DNA from: an uncultured Pseudomonadota bacterium
GTDB taxonomy: Bacteria > Pseudomonadota > Gammaproteobacteria > Burkholderiales > Burkholderiaceae
Direction: 5' to 3'
NCBI GenBank assembly: GCA_946480245.1
Contig: CAMLIZ010000040.1
Location: 1-34,058 of the forward strand
Length of the DNA stretch: 34,058 nucleotides
In this document: positions 1 to 9,305 of the stretch, in pieces
How the letters are laid out: the number at the start of each line of letters is the position of its first letter
How positions within the stretch are numbered: the stretch's first letter is position 1
Notes under the pieces: generated by a model
Database searches by the model: none
Told to the model about the DNA's origin: nothing
Seen by the model: the letters and a program-made list of their open reading frames with translations, nothing else
Translations under genes and position numbers: made by a program

Positions 1-1507
1 GCGCCACCACCTGCGCCACCTTGGTGTTCAGGCCCTGGCCCATCTCGGTGCCGCCGTGGTTCACCAGGATCGAGCCGTCCTGGTACACGTGTACCAGCGC
101 GCCGGCCTGGTTGAGGTGCGTCACGTTGAACGAGATGCCGAACTTCACCGGGTTGAAGGCCAGGCCCTTCTTCAGCACGGGGCTCGCGGCGTTGAACTGC
201 GCCAGCTCGGCGCGGCGCTGCGCGTAGTCGCTGCTGGCCAGCAGCTGCTGCGTGAGATCGTGGATCACGTTGTCGTCCACGCTCTGGCCGTAGGGCGTGA
301 CATTGCGCTGCACGATGCCGTAGTAGTTGGTGCGGCGCACGTCCACCGGGTCACGCCCGAGTGCACGCGCCACGCGCTCCAGGATGGCCTCGATGGCAAT
401 GGCGCCCTGCGGCCCGCCGAAGCCACGGAATGCCGTGTTGCTCTGCGTGTTGGTGCGCGCCAGATAGCCGTGGATGGCCACGTTGGGCAGCCAGTACGCG
501 TTGTCGAAATGGCAGATCGCGCGCGTCATCACCGGGCCGCTCAGGTCGGCCGAGAAGCCGGCATTGCCGATCAGCGCCACGCGCACGCCGAGGATGCGGC
601 CCTCGTCGTCGAACCCCACGTCGTAGTCGATCTCGAAGCCGTGGCGGCGCCCGGTGGCCAGGAAGTCGTCGTCGCGGTCCAGGCGCAGCTTCACGGGCCG
701 GCGCAGGCGCTGCGCGGCCACCGCCGCCACGCAGGCGAACAGCGCGCTCTGCGATTCCTTGCCGCCGAAGCCGCCGCCCATGCGCCGGCATTCGACGCGC
801 ACCCGGTGCGCCGCCAGCCCACAGGCGTGGCCCACCACCATCTGCATCTCGCTGGGGTGCTGGGTGGAGCAGTGCAGGTGCAGGCCGCCGTCGTCGGTGG
901 GCAGCGCATAGCTGATCTGGCCCTCCAGATAGAACTGCTCCTGCCCGCCCACGCTCAGGCTGCCCTGCAGCCGGTGCGGCGCGGCCAGCAGGCCCGCGCC
1001 CGGATGGCCGCGCTTCAGGTGCATCGGCGGCAGCACGTACTGCTGTTGCGCATGCGCTTCGCGCGCCGTGAGCACCGCGGGCAGCGGCTCGCAGCGGATC
1101 ACCTCGCCGGCCAGCTTGGCGGCGGGGCGGGCGGCTGAGCGCGTGCTGGCGATCACCGCGAACACCGGCTGGCCCAGGTAGTGCAGCACGCCGTCGGCGA
1201 GGATCGGGTCGTCGTGCACGATCGGGCCGCAGTCGTTGCTGCCGGGGATGTCGGCCGCGGTGAGCACGGCCACCACGCCGGGCTGCGCTTGCACGCGCCC
1301 GATGTCGATGCCGAGCAGCCGGCCGTGGGCCACCGGCGACAGGCCGAGCGCGGCGTGCAAGGTGCCGGCGGCTTCGGCGATGTCGTCGGCATAGGCGGCG
1401 CGGCCGCTCACGTGCAGCGCGGCGGATTCGTGCGGCTGCGCCGCGCCGAGCGGCGCAGTCGGCGCGAGCGCGGGGTCGAGTGCGGGGTTGTCGCAAGGCT
1501 TGTTCAT
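1..1507 (-). CDS. xdhB: xanthine dehydrogenase molybdopterin-binding subunit (3'-truncated by window edge)
   Basis: Large catalytic subunit of xanthine dehydrogenase, which hydroxylates hypoxanthine to xanthine and xanthine to urate at a molybdenum centre. The frame is open from ATG at 1507 to the window edge, about 502 of the usual ~770-780 residues. Family motifs visible in the translation are RMGGGFGGKE (Mo-cofactor region), FRGFGGPQG and, close to the edge, HGGTEMGQG. An AGGA ribosome site lies just upstream of the start, and only 10 bp separate it from the xdhA stop, so the two are co-transcribed. The missing C-terminus, and probably an xdhC maturation gene, should lie beyond base 1. The identification is firm; the truncation is only the window boundary. 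Confidence 0.96.
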   Translation of the reverse strand, partial: MNKPCDNPALDPALAPTAPLGAAQPHESAALHVSGRAAYADDIAEAAGTLHAALGLSPVAHGRLLGIDIGRVQAQPGVVAVLTAADIPGSNDCGPIVHDDPILADGVLHYLGQPVFAVIASTRSAARPAAKLAGEVIRCEPLPAVLTAREAHAQQQYVLPPMHLKRGHPGAGLLAAPHRLQGSLSVGGQEQFYLEGQISYALPTDDGGLHLHCSTQHPSEMQMVVGHACGLAAHRVRVECRRMGGGFGGKESQSALFACVAAVAAQRLRRPVKLRLDRDDDFLATGRRHGFEIDYDVGFDDEGRILGVRVALIGNAGFSADLSGPVMTRAICHFDNAYWLPNVAIHGYLARTNTQSNTAFRGFGGPQGAIAIEAILERVARALGRDPVDVRRTNYYGIVQRNVTPYGQSVDDNVIHDLTQQLLASSDYAQRRAELAQFNAASPVLKKGLAFNPVKFGISFNVTHLNQAGALVHVYQDGSILVNHGGTEMGQGLNTKVAQVVA

Positions 1508-1517
1508 CGCGCTTCCT

Positions 1518-3008
1518 TCAGGCCGCGCGCACGTCGTGCCACACGTCGAGCGCCTGCGGCGCGAGCGGGGCCTCGGCGCGCGTTTCCAGCCACAGCCGGC
1601 GCAGCAGCTGTTGCGCCACGTGCAGGCGGTAGGCGGCACTGGCGCGCAGGTCGGTGAGCGGCGCGAAGTCCTGCGCCAGCGCCTGCTGCGCGGCCCGCAG
1701 CGTGGCCTCGCTCCACGGCTGCCCCTGCAGCGCCTGCTCCGCCTGCGTGGCGCGCGTCACGGTGGCAGCCATGCCGCCGAAGGCCAGGCGTGCATGCGTG
1801 ACCTCGCCGTCGCGCAGCGAGAGCGCAAAGCCCGCCGCCAGGGCGGAGATGTCGCTGTCGAAGCGCTTGGCGACCTTGTACGCACGCACCTGCTGGCCCG
1901 CGCCGGGCAGCGGCATCTGCACCGCTTCGACGAACTCGCCGGGCTGCAGTGCGTTCTTCATGTAGTCGAGGTAGAAGTCCTCCAGCGCGAGCTCGCGCAC
2001 GCCTGCGCCGCGGCGCAGGCGCAGCGTGGCGCCCAATGCCATCAGCACCGGCGCGCCGTCGCCGATCGGCGAGCCGTTGGCCAGATTGCCCACCAGCGTG
2101 CCCGCGTGACGCACCGGCGGCGACGCAAAGCGCAGCCACATCGTGCGCAGCGCGGGCCAGTGGCGCGTGAGCGCGGCCCAACCCGCTTCCAGCGACACCG
2201 CGGCGCCGACGCGCAGCACGCCGGCGGTCTCGTCCAGGCGCTGCAGCTCGGCCACCTCGCCGATGAACAGCAGATCCCCCACGTCGCGCATCTGCTTGTT
2301 CACCCACAGGCCGATGTCGGTGCAGCCGGCGAGCAGGCGCGCCTCGGGTTGCTGCAGGCGCAGCGCGGCGAAGGCGTCCAGCGTGCGCGGCGCCCAGAAG
2401 CGGCGGCCCGCGTGTTCGTAGGCCAGCGGCGGTTCGGCCTGCAGCGTGCGCAGCTGTGCGGCGAGGGAGGCGGTGTCCAGCCGCTGCGGCGGCAGCTCGA
2501 ACATGCGCTGGCCTGCGTCCAGGATCGGCCGGTAGCCGGTGCAGCGGCACAGGTTGCCGGCCAGCGCATCGGCCAGCTCGGCGCGCGTGGGATGCGTGCC
2601 GAGCTGGCAGCGCTGCTCGTATTCGGCGGTCAGGCTCATCACGAAGCCCGGCGTGCAGAAGCCGCACTGCGATCCATGGCAGTCCACCATCGCCTGCTGC
2701 ACCGGGTGCAGCGCTTGCGGGCTGCCCACGTCTTCCACCGTGAGCACGGCCTTGCCGTCGAGCGCGGGCAGGAACTGGATGCAGGCGTTCACGGTCTGCA
2801 GCGCGACGCCGTTGACGGCATCGGGCGCGTCGCTGAGGCTCGCCACGATCACCGTGCAGGCGCCGCAGTCGCCTTCGGCGCAGCCCTCCTTGGTGCCGGT
2901 GCAGCGGGCGTCCTCGCGCAGCCAGTCGAGCAGCGTGCGTGTGGGTGGGGCGTCGCTCACCGCCACGGTGTGGGCGCGGTGCACGAAGCGGATCGGTCGC
3001 TGGTTCAT
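1518..3008 (-). CDS. xdhA: xanthine dehydrogenase small subunit (2Fe-2S and FAD)
   Basis: Electron-transfer subunit of xanthine dehydrogenase, 496 aa, normal length for bacterial XdhA. The N-terminal plant-ferredoxin-like 2Fe-2S domain has Cys43, Cys48, Cys51 and Cys76 in a CAEGDCGAC context. The second helical 2Fe-2S domain has Cys115 and Cys118 (QCGFCTPGF) and Cys154 and Cys156 (CRCTGYRP). The FAD domain follows, with AGCTDIGLWV and a GNLANGSPIGD motif, then the CO-dehydrogenase-flavoprotein-like C-terminal domain. Start ATG at 3008 is preceded by AGGG. It is the first gene of the leftward xdhAB operon and shares its upstream region with guaD, whose product xanthine is the substrate of this enzyme. 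Confidence 0.97.
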   Translation of the reverse strand: MNQRPIRFVHRAHTVAVSDAPPTRTLLDWLREDARCTGTKEGCAEGDCGACTVIVASLSDAPDAVNGVALQTVNACIQFLPALDGKAVLTVEDVGSPQALHPVQQAMVDCHGSQCGFCTPGFVMSLTAEYEQRCQLGTHPTRAELADALAGNLCRCTGYRPILDAGQRMFELPPQRLDTASLAAQLRTLQAEPPLAYEHAGRRFWAPRTLDAFAALRLQQPEARLLAGCTDIGLWVNKQMRDVGDLLFIGEVAELQRLDETAGVLRVGAAVSLEAGWAALTRHWPALRTMWLRFASPPVRHAGTLVGNLANGSPIGDGAPVLMALGATLRLRRGAGVRELALEDFYLDYMKNALQPGEFVEAVQMPLPGAGQQVRAYKVAKRFDSDISALAAGFALSLRDGEVTHARLAFGGMAATVTRATQAEQALQGQPWSEATLRAAQQALAQDFAPLTDLRASAAYRLHVAQQLLRRLWLETRAEAPLAPQALDVWHDVRAA

Positions 3009-3038
3009 GATTTCCCTAAGTTAGCCCTTGCGGCCTCC

Positions 3039-3071
3039 CGCTGGTATACGCTGGTCAGCATACGAGGTATG
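3039..3071. promoter_or_regulatory. candidate operator in the xdhA/guaD divergent intergenic region
   Basis: The 145-bp region between xdhA and guaD carries several overlapping repeats. CGCTGGT occurs at 3039-3045 and again at 3049-3055, exactly 10 bp (one helical turn) apart. The hexamer GTATAC lies at 3044-3049, and a perfect inverted repeat CATAC-GAG-GTATG lies at 3059-3071. GCTGGTCAGC at 3050-3059 is itself an inverted repeat with a 2-bp centre. Such a cluster between two divergent purine-catabolism operons suggests a shared regulator site (GntR-, MarR- or LysR-type are all possible). No regulator gene for it lies nearby. The repeats are seen; the function is inference. Confidence 0.45.
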
Positions 3072-3153
3072 AAAAGGTCCGTATGACGCGTGCATGGGCA
3101 TTGACGAAGATCGGCCCACTTCGGCAAGGGCCATTCCCCATCTCTCCTTCGGC

Positions 3154-4458
3154 ATGAGCAAGCGACTGGCCCTGCGCGGCGATCTGCTCGACTTCACGCA
3201 CGACCCCGGCCTGGACGACGTGGCCGGGCCGGGCGCGCGTTTCCGGCCCGACCACTGGCTGCTGGTCGACGCCGGCCGCATCGTCGGCGTGCAGCCCGCC
3301 GCCGAACCGCTGCAGGGCGACTGGCAACGCCACGAGCACACCGGCCGGCTGATCCTGCCCGGCTTCATCGACACGCACGTGCACAGCGGCCAGCTCGACG
3401 TGATCGGCGCCTACGGCACCGCGCTGCTCGACTGGCTGGAGACGCACACCTTCCCGGCCGAGCAGCGCATGGCCGACGCGGCGCATGCGCGCGAGGTGTC
3501 GGCGCTGTTCCTCGACGCGCTGCTGGCCACTGGCACCACCAGCGCGGCGGTGTTCCCCACCGTGCATGCGGTGTCGGTGGACGCGCTGTTCGAGGCCGCC
3601 GAGGCGCGCGGCATGCGCCTCATCGCCGGCAAGGTGCTGATGGACCGCCATGCCCCCGCCGCGCTGCGCGACGACGTGCACGGCGCGCAGGCGCAGAGCC
3701 TCGCCCTGATCGAGCGCTGGCACGGCCGCGGCCGCGCGGCTTATGCGGTGACGCCGCGCTTCGCACCGACCAGCAGCGACGCGCAACTGGCCATGGCCGG
3801 CCGCCTGCTGCAATCGGCGCCCGACCTGTACATGCAGACCCACGTGGCCGAGAACCGCGACGAGGTGGCCTGGGTGGCGCGGCTGTTCCCGCAGGCGCGC
3901 AGCTACCTCGACGTGTATGCGCAGCACGGCCTGCTGGGCCCGCGCTCGATCCTGGCGCACGGCATCTGGCTGGACGAAGCCGATCGCGTCGCGCTGCAGG
4001 TCAGCGGCGCGCAGATCGCGCACTGCCCGTCGTCCAACCTGTTCCTCGGCAGCGGCCTGTTCGACTGGGCCGCCGCACAGGCCGCCGGCATTGCGGTGAG
4101 CCTGGGCTGCGACGTGGGCGGCGGCACCAGCCTGTCGATGCTGCGCACGATGGCCGACGCGTACAAGGTGCAGGCCATGGCTGGGCGCCGCGTCACCGCC
4201 TGGAAGTGCCTGCATGCAGCCACGCTGGGCGCGGCGCAGGCCTTGCAGCTGGCGCACGAGGTGGGCAGTTTCTCGCTCGGTACACTCGCCGACGTGGCGG
4301 TGTGGGACTGGGCGCTGGGGCCGGTGGCCACGCGCCGGCACGAGGTGGCGCGCGACTTGCATGACCGCCTGTTCGCATGGATGACGCTGGCCGACGATCG
4401 CAACCTCGCGGCCACGTATGTCGCCGGCCAACGCCGCTTTGCCAGAGACCTTTGCTGA
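3154..4458 (+). CDS. guaD: guanine deaminase
   Basis: Hydrolyses guanine to xanthine and ammonia in the cytoplasm, feeding xanthine dehydrogenase. With the start at 3154 the protein has 434 aa, the usual GuaD length, and begins MSKRLALRGDLLDF like other members. An in-frame ATG at 3094 would add 20 unlikely-looking residues; neither start has a good ribosome site. Zinc and catalytic motifs of the amidohydrolase superfamily are present: PGFIDTHVHS (His pair near 74-76), TPRFAPTSSD, QTHVAEN (His near 230), LAHGIWLDE (His near 269) and SLGCDVGGGTS (Asp near 320). HCPSSNLFLGSG is typical of GuaD. It heads a rightward operon; the ABC ATPase gene starts 7 bp after its stop. Confidence 0.95.
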   Translation: MSKRLALRGDLLDFTHDPGLDDVAGPGARFRPDHWLLVDAGRIVGVQPAAEPLQGDWQRHEHTGRLILPGFIDTHVHSGQLDVIGAYGTALLDWLETHTFPAEQRMADAAHAREVSALFLDALLATGTTSAAVFPTVHAVSVDALFEAAEARGMRLIAGKVLMDRHAPAALRDDVHGAQAQSLALIERWHGRGRAAYAVTPRFAPTSSDAQLAMAGRLLQSAPDLYMQTHVAENRDEVAWVARLFPQARSYLDVYAQHGLLGPRSILAHGIWLDEADRVALQVSGAQIAHCPSSNLFLGSGLFDWAAAQAAGIAVSLGCDVGGGTSLSMLRTMADAYKVQAMAGRRVTAWKCLHAATLGAAQALQLAHEVGSFSLGTLADVAVWDWALGPVATRRHEVARDLHDRLFAWMTLADDRNLAATYVAGQRRFARDLC

Positions 4459-4465
4459 TCCTCGA

Positions 4466-6022
4466 ATGAACGCTGCTGCACCGCTGCGGTTGGAACTGAC
4501 CGGCATCACCAAGCAATACCCGGCGGTGCGGGCCAACGATGGCGTGTCGCTGCGCGTGAAGCCGGGCGAGATCCACGCGGTACTGGGCGAGAACGGCGCC
4601 GGCAAGTCCACCCTGATGAAGATCATCTACGGCGCGGTGCAGCCCGACGCCGGCGAGCTGCGCTTCAATGGCCGCGCCGTGCAGGTGCGCAACCCGCACG
4701 AGGCGCGCGCGCTGGGCATCTCGATGGTGTTCCAGCACTTCTCGCTGTTCGACACCCTCAACGTGGCCGAGAACGTGTGGCTCGGCCTCGACAAGAGCCT
4801 GCCGCTGGCGCAGGTGGTGCAGCGCATCCGCGAGGTGGCCGGCGAATACGGGCTCGAGGTCGATCCGGTGCGCCCGGTGCACACGCTTTCCGTGGGCGAG
4901 CGCCAGCGCGTGGAGATCGTGCGCGCGCTGCTCACGAACCCGCAGCTGCTGATCCTCGACGAGCCCACCTCGGTGCTCACGCCGCAGGCCGTGGACAAGC
5001 TCTTCGTCACCTTGCGCCGCCTGGCCGAGCACGGCTGCGCCATCCTCTACATCAGCCACAAGCTCGACGAGATCCGTGCGCTGTGCCACCACTGCACGGT
5101 GCTGCGCGGCGGCAAGGTCACCGGCGAGGTCGACCCCACGCAGGAGACCAATGCGTCGCTGTCGCGCCTGATGATCGGCGCCGAGCCGCCGCAGCTGGCG
5201 CACCGCGCCGCAAAGCTGGGCGCGGTGGCGCTCGACGTGCGGCGCCTGAGCTGCCCCAAGCGCGACCCCTTCGGCACCACGCTGGTCGACGTGACGTTCC
5301 AGCTGCGTGCCGGTGAGATCCTGGGCGTGGCTGGCGTGTCGGGCAACGGCCAGCAGGAGCTGATGGCGGTGCTGTCGGGCGAGGACACCGGCGCACTGCC
5401 CGGCAGCATCGCGCTGTTCGGTCAGGACATCTCGCGCCGCGGCCCGCGTGCACGGCGCAAGCTGGGCCTGCACTTCGTGCCCGAGGAGCGGCTGGGCCGG
5501 GGCGCGGTGCCCACGCTGTCGCTGCAGGCCAACACGCTGCTCACGCGCACCGAGGCCGTGAGCCGCCACGGCTGGCTGCGCACGGCCGAGGTGCGTGCGA
5601 TGGCCGACGCGCTGATCGCGCGCTTCCAGGTCAAGGCCGGCGGCGCCGACGCGGCGGCCAAGAGCCTGTCCGGCGGCAACCTGCAGAAGTTCCTGGTGGG
5701 GCGCGAGATCGACGCCAACCCGAGGGTGCTGATCGTGTCGCAGCCCACCTGGGGCGTCGACGTGGGCGCCGCCGCGCAGATCCGCGGCGAGCTGCTCGCG
5801 CTGCGCGATGCGGGCTGCGCGGTGCTGGTGGTCAGCGAGGAGCTGGACGAGCTGTTCGAGATCAGCGACCGCCTGCACGTGATCGCCAAGGGGCGCCTGT
5901 CGCCCAGCATCGACCGCGCCGACGCGACGGTCGAGCGCATCGGCGAATGGATGTCGGGCCTGTGGGACGACGCCGCACACCACCACAACAAGAACGAGGA
6001 GTCTGCCCATGCTGCGGCTTGA
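4466..6022 (+). CDS. BMP-family ABC importer, duplicated ATP-binding protein (NupA/YufO type)
   Basis: ATPase of an importer of the nucleoside/BMP family, 518 aa, two fused nucleotide-binding domains as in sugar ABC ATPases of the RbsA/MglA type. Domain 1 is intact: GENGAGKST (Walker A), LSVGERQRVE (signature), LLILDEPTSVLTP (Walker B). Domain 2 is degenerate at the catalytic sites: its P-loop reads GVSGNGQQE without the Lys-Ser/Thr, and the Walker B end reads VLIVSQPTWGVD, with Gln where the catalytic Glu would be. Its signature LSGGNLQK is kept. This asymmetry is common in the family. ATG 4466 gives the normal N-terminus; an upstream in-frame ATG at 4418 overlaps guaD and is less likely. 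The 3' end overlaps the next gene. Confidence 0.93.
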   Translation: MNAAAPLRLELTGITKQYPAVRANDGVSLRVKPGEIHAVLGENGAGKSTLMKIIYGAVQPDAGELRFNGRAVQVRNPHEARALGISMVFQHFSLFDTLNVAENVWLGLDKSLPLAQVVQRIREVAGEYGLEVDPVRPVHTLSVGERQRVEIVRALLTNPQLLILDEPTSVLTPQAVDKLFVTLRRLAEHGCAILYISHKLDEIRALCHHCTVLRGGKVTGEVDPTQETNASLSRLMIGAEPPQLAHRAAKLGAVALDVRRLSCPKRDPFGTTLVDVTFQLRAGEILGVAGVSGNGQQELMAVLSGEDTGALPGSIALFGQDISRRGPRARRKLGLHFVPEERLGRGAVPTLSLQANTLLTRTEAVSRHGWLRTAEVRAMADALIARFQVKAGGADAAAKSLSGGNLQKFLVGREIDANPRVLIVSQPTWGVDVGAAAQIRGELLALRDAGCAVLVVSEELDELFEISDRLHVIAKGRLSPSIDRADATVERIGEWMSGLWDDAAHHHNKNEESAHAAA

Positions 6023-7124
6023 AGTCCGTCCCCAGCCCTCGGCGCGCTGGGGCTATGCCTCGCCGCTGCTGGCGCTGGCCATCACCGTGGTCATCGGTGT
6101 GATCCTGTTCGTCGCCCTGGGCAAGGACCCGGTGCGCGGGCTGCAGGTGTTCTTCTGGGAGCCGGTCAAGAGCACCTACGCGCTGTCCGAGCTGATGGTC
6201 AAGGCCACGCCGCTGCTGATCATCGCGCTCGGGCTGGCCGTGTGTTTCCGCTCCAATGTCTGGAACATCGGCGCCGAGGGCCAGTACCTGATCGGCGCCA
6301 TCTTCGCGGCTGGCGTGGCGCTGACCGCCGACAAGACCACCGGCGGCTGGATCGTGCCGGCCATCATCGTGGCGGGCATCGTCGGCGGCATGTTGTGGGC
6401 CGGCATCACGGCGCTGCTGCGCGACCGCTTCAACGCGAACGAGATCCTGGTCAGCCTGATGCTGGTCTATGTGGCCATACAAGTGCTCAACTACCTGGTC
6501 TATGGCCCCTGGAAAGACCCCATGGGCTACAACTTCCCGCAGACCAAGACCTTCGAGTCGGTCACGCAGATCCCCAAGCTCATGCAGGGCTCGCGGGTGA
6601 ACGTGGGCCTGCTGCTGGCGCTCGCCGGAGTGGCGGCGGTCTGGGTGTTCCTGTTCCGCACCTACTCGGGCTTTGCCCAGCAGGTGGGCGGTCTGGCGCC
6701 GGCGGCGGCGCGCTACGCGGGCTTCTCCTCGCGCAAGGCGCTGTGGATCGCGCTGCTCACCTCCGGTGGCATGGCCGGGCTGGCGGGGGCGCTGGAGGTG
6801 GCCGGTCCCATCGGACAGCTCACGCCCTATGTGCCGGCGGGATACGGCTTCGCGGCCATCATCGTGGCCTTCGTCGGCCGCCTGCACCCGGTGGGCATCG
6901 TGTTCTCGGCGCTGCTGATGAGCATGTTCTACATCGGCGGCGAACTCGCGCAGTCGCGGCTCGGGCTGCCGAAGGCGATCACCGGCGTGTTCCAGGGACT
7001 GCTGCTGTTTTCGCTGCTCGCCTGCGACACCTTGATCCAGTACCGCTTGCGGTGGGTGTCTTCATCGGTGCCGGCCAAGGCCGCCGAAGCGGTCGGCGCT
7101 GCTGCCGGAGCGAGGCAGGCGTGA
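6009..7124 (+). CDS. BMP-family ABC importer, permease 1 (NupB/YufP type)
   Basis: Inner-membrane permease of the same importer, 371 aa, rich in hydrophobic segments typical of the branched-chain-amino-acid/ribose-type permease fold. The conserved family stretch FRSNVWNIGAEGQYLIG (coupling region) is plain, as is VAFVGRLHPVGI near the C-terminal end. Its ATG at 6009 lies inside the end of the ATPase gene (14-bp overlap), implying translational coupling. The next gene, the second permease, starts 22 bp downstream. Substrate specificity cannot be read from the permease; the neighbourhood points to purines or purine nucleosides. Confidence 0.92.
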   Translation: MLRLEVRPQPSARWGYASPLLALAITVVIGVILFVALGKDPVRGLQVFFWEPVKSTYALSELMVKATPLLIIALGLAVCFRSNVWNIGAEGQYLIGAIFAAGVALTADKTTGGWIVPAIIVAGIVGGMLWAGITALLRDRFNANEILVSLMLVYVAIQVLNYLVYGPWKDPMGYNFPQTKTFESVTQIPKLMQGSRVNVGLLLALAGVAAVWVFLFRTYSGFAQQVGGLAPAAARYAGFSSRKALWIALLTSGGMAGLAGALEVAGPIGQLTPYVPAGYGFAAIIVAFVGRLHPVGIVFSALLMSMFYIGGELAQSRLGLPKAITGVFQGLLLFSLLACDTLIQYRLRWVSSSVPAKAAEAVGAAAGARQA

Positions 7125-7146
7125 GGGCGGCAGAGTCAAGAAAACA

Positions 7147-8067
7147 ATGGACTCCCTAGCTCTCCTCATCGCAGCCACCCTCAACGCCGGCACCGTGCTC
7201 GCACTCGCCGGCCTGGGCCTGCTGATCAACGAGCGCTCGGGCATCGTCAACCTGGGCGCCGAAGGCATGATGCTGGTGGCCGCGATCGCCGGCTTCGCCA
7301 CCGGCGTGCACACCGGCAGCGACTGGCTAGCGTTCGCCGCAGGGGCGGGTGCCGGTGCACTGATGGCGGCGGTGTTCGGCCTGCTGGTGATCTGGCTCAA
7401 CACCAACCAGTACGCCACCGGCTTGGCGCTCAGCCTCTTCGGCAGCGGCTTCTCGGCCTTCGTGGGCCAGAGCTACACGCAGGAGAAGCTGGCCGAGCGG
7501 CCGCACTTCCAGATTCCCGGCCTGGCCGACATTCCGTTCGCCGGCCCCGCGCTGTTCCGCCAGCATCCGATGGTTTACCTGACGATCGCGTTGACGATCG
7601 GCCTCGCGTGGTTCCTGTACCGCTCGCGCGCCGGCCTGGTGCTGCGCGCCGTGGGCGAATCGCCCGAGTCGGCGCACGCGCTGGGCTACCCGGTGCGCCG
7701 CATCCGCCTGCTGGCGGTGATGGTGGGCGGGGCGCTATGCGGCGTGGCCGGCGCGTACCTGTCGGTGGTCTACACGCCGCTGTGGGTCGAGGGCATGGTG
7801 GCGGGCAAGGGCTGGATCGCGCTGGCGCTCACCACCTTCGCCACCTGGCGCCCTGCGCGCGTGCTGCTGGGCGCCTACCTGTTCGGCGGCGTCACGATGC
7901 TGCAGTTCCAACTGCAGGGCGAGGGTGTGCAGGTGGCCAGCCAGTTCCTCACGATGCTGCCCTACGTGGCCACCATCGTGGTGCTGGTGCTGATCTCGCG
8001 CAACCCGACCTGGATCAAGGTCAACATGCCGGCGTCGCTCGGCAAACCGTTCCATCCCGGCTCCTGA
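7147..8067 (+). CDS. BMP-family ABC importer, permease 2 (NupC/YufQ type)
   Basis: Second inner-membrane permease of the importer, 306 aa. It starts MDSLALLIAATLNAGTVLA and contains the family hallmark NERSGIVNLGAEGMMLV, which parallels the NIGAEGQ stretch of permease 1 and identifies the pair as a heterodimer. About eight to nine hydrophobic segments are visible, with GESPESAHALGYPV in a cytoplasmic loop, common in this family. It follows permease 1 by 22 bp and precedes the binding-protein gene by 58 bp, all on one strand, so it belongs to the guaD-initiated operon. Confidence 0.92.
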   Translation: MDSLALLIAATLNAGTVLALAGLGLLINERSGIVNLGAEGMMLVAAIAGFATGVHTGSDWLAFAAGAGAGALMAAVFGLLVIWLNTNQYATGLALSLFGSGFSAFVGQSYTQEKLAERPHFQIPGLADIPFAGPALFRQHPMVYLTIALTIGLAWFLYRSRAGLVLRAVGESPESAHALGYPVRRIRLLAVMVGGALCGVAGAYLSVVYTPLWVEGMVAGKGWIALALTTFATWRPARVLLGAYLFGGVTMLQFQLQGEGVQVASQFLTMLPYVATIVVLVLISRNPTWIKVNMPASLGKPFHPGS

Positions 8068-8125
8068 CCCGAGCCTTCATTCATCCCCGTCCCCACCCCG
8101 ATTTCTTCATCACTTCGGAGAACCC

Positions 8126-9301
8126 ATGAGCACCCTGTCGTCGAAGCGTTCGCTGCTGAAGCTGGCCGGTTGGTCCACGCTGGCCGCCACCGCCGCCCTG
8201 ATGGGCTGCGGCAAGAAGGAGGAGGCGGCCGCACCCGCCGCCGCGCCTGCCGCCAGCGAGACGGCTGCGGCCTCGGCACCCGCCAAGCCGGCGCCGCTGA
8301 AGATCGCCTTCGCCTACGTCGGCCCGGTGGGCGACGCCGGCTGGACCTACGCGCATAACGAGGGCCGCAAGGCGGTGGAAGCCGAGTTCGGTGACAAGGT
8401 GCAGACCAGCTTCGTCGAGAACGTGCCCGAGGGCGCCGACGCCGAACGCGTGATCCGCGACATGGTGAGCCAGGGCAACAAGCTGATCTTCGGCACCACG
8501 TTCGGCTACATGGAGCCGATGCTCAAGGTGGCGGCCGACAACCCCGAGGTGAAGTTCGAGCACGCTACCGGCTACAAGAGCGCGCCCAACCTGCGCACCT
8601 ACGACTCGCGCACGTACGAAGGTGCCTACATGGCCGGCGTGATCGCCGGCAAGATGACCAAGAGCAACACGCTCGGCGTGGTCGGCTCGATCCCCATTCC
8701 CGAGGTGATCCGCAACATTGACGCGTTCACGCTCGGCGCGCAGAGCGTGAACCCGAAGGTGCACACCAAGGTGGTGTGGGTCAACAAGTGGTTCGATCCG
8801 CCCAAGGAAGGCGAGGCTGCGCAAAGCCTGATCAACCAGGGCGCCGACGTGCTGATGCAGAACACCGACTCGTCGGCCGTACTGCAGACCGCCGAGAAGG
8901 CCGGCAAGTACGGCTTCGGCTGGGATTCCGACATGAGCAAGTTCGGGCCCAAGGCACACCTGGGCTCGGCGGTGATCCACTGGGGCCCGTACTACAAGAA
9001 GGCCGTGCAGGAGGCGCTGGACGGCAGCTGGAAGAACAACGGCAACACCTGGTGGGGCGTGAAGGAAGGCGCGATCGACCTGGTCAGCGTGTCCGACGTG
9101 GTGCCGGCGGACGCCAAGGAAGCGCTCGAGAAGGTGAAGGCCGGCCTGAAGGACGGCAGCTTCTCGATCTGGAAGGGCCCGATCGTCACCAACGACGGCA
9201 AGACGGTGCTGAAGAAGGACGAGGTCGCCAACGACGACTTCCTGCACGGCATCAGCTTCTTCGTGAAGGGCGTGGACGCCAAGGTACCCAGCGGCAAGTG
9301 A
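8126..9301 (+). CDS. BMP-family substrate-binding lipoprotein of the ABC importer
   Basis: Periplasmic solute receptor, 391 aa, of the BMP/PnrA-like family (Pfam Bmp). A signal peptide ends in the lipobox ALMG-Cys28, followed by an Ala/Pro/Glu-rich linker to about residue 54, so it is probably lipid-anchored. The mature part begins [20 protein letters not shown], characteristic of the family, and contains [10 protein letters not shown] and a conserved [12 protein letters not shown] segment. Family members bind purine nucleosides (PnrA, NupN) or other small molecules. Operon position between two purine deaminase genes suggests a purine or nucleoside ligand here. A GGAG ribosome site precedes ATG 8126. 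A paralogue without transport partners lies at 17852-18919. Confidence 0.94.
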   Translation: MSTLSSKRSLLKLAGWSTLAATAALMGCGKKEEAAAPAAAPAASETAAASAPAKPAPLKIAFAYVGPVGDAGWTYAHNEGRKAVEAEFGDKVQTSFVENVPEGADAERVIRDMVSQGNKLIFGTTFGYMEPMLKVAADNPEVKFEHATGYKSAPNLRTYDSRTYEGAYMAGVIAGKMTKSNTLGVVGSIPIPEVIRNIDAFTLGAQSVNPKVHTKVVWVNKWFDPPKEGEAAQSLINQGADVLMQNTDSSAVLQTAEKAGKYGFGWDSDMSKFGPKAHLGSAVIHWGPYYKKAVQEALDGSWKNNGNTWWGVKEGAIDLVSVSDVVPADAKEALEKVKAGLKDGSFSIWKGPIVTNDGKTVLKKDEVANDDFLHGISFFVKGVDAKVPSGK

Positions 9302-9305
9302 CGCG

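Noticed and set aside
1488..3086. A 532-codon rightward open frame opposite xdhA.
   Set aside because: Antisense to a fully motif-bearing XdhA; no recognisable domain and shadow-like composition.
3009..3153. A purine riboswitch between xdhA and guaD.
   Set aside because: The conserved three-way-junction core was not found; only DNA-type repeats are seen.
4193..6010. A 605-codon leftward open frame opposite the importer ATPase gene.
   Set aside because: Antisense to a gene with intact ABC motifs; composition (His/Arg/Gln/Ala-rich, no motif) is that of a shadow frame.
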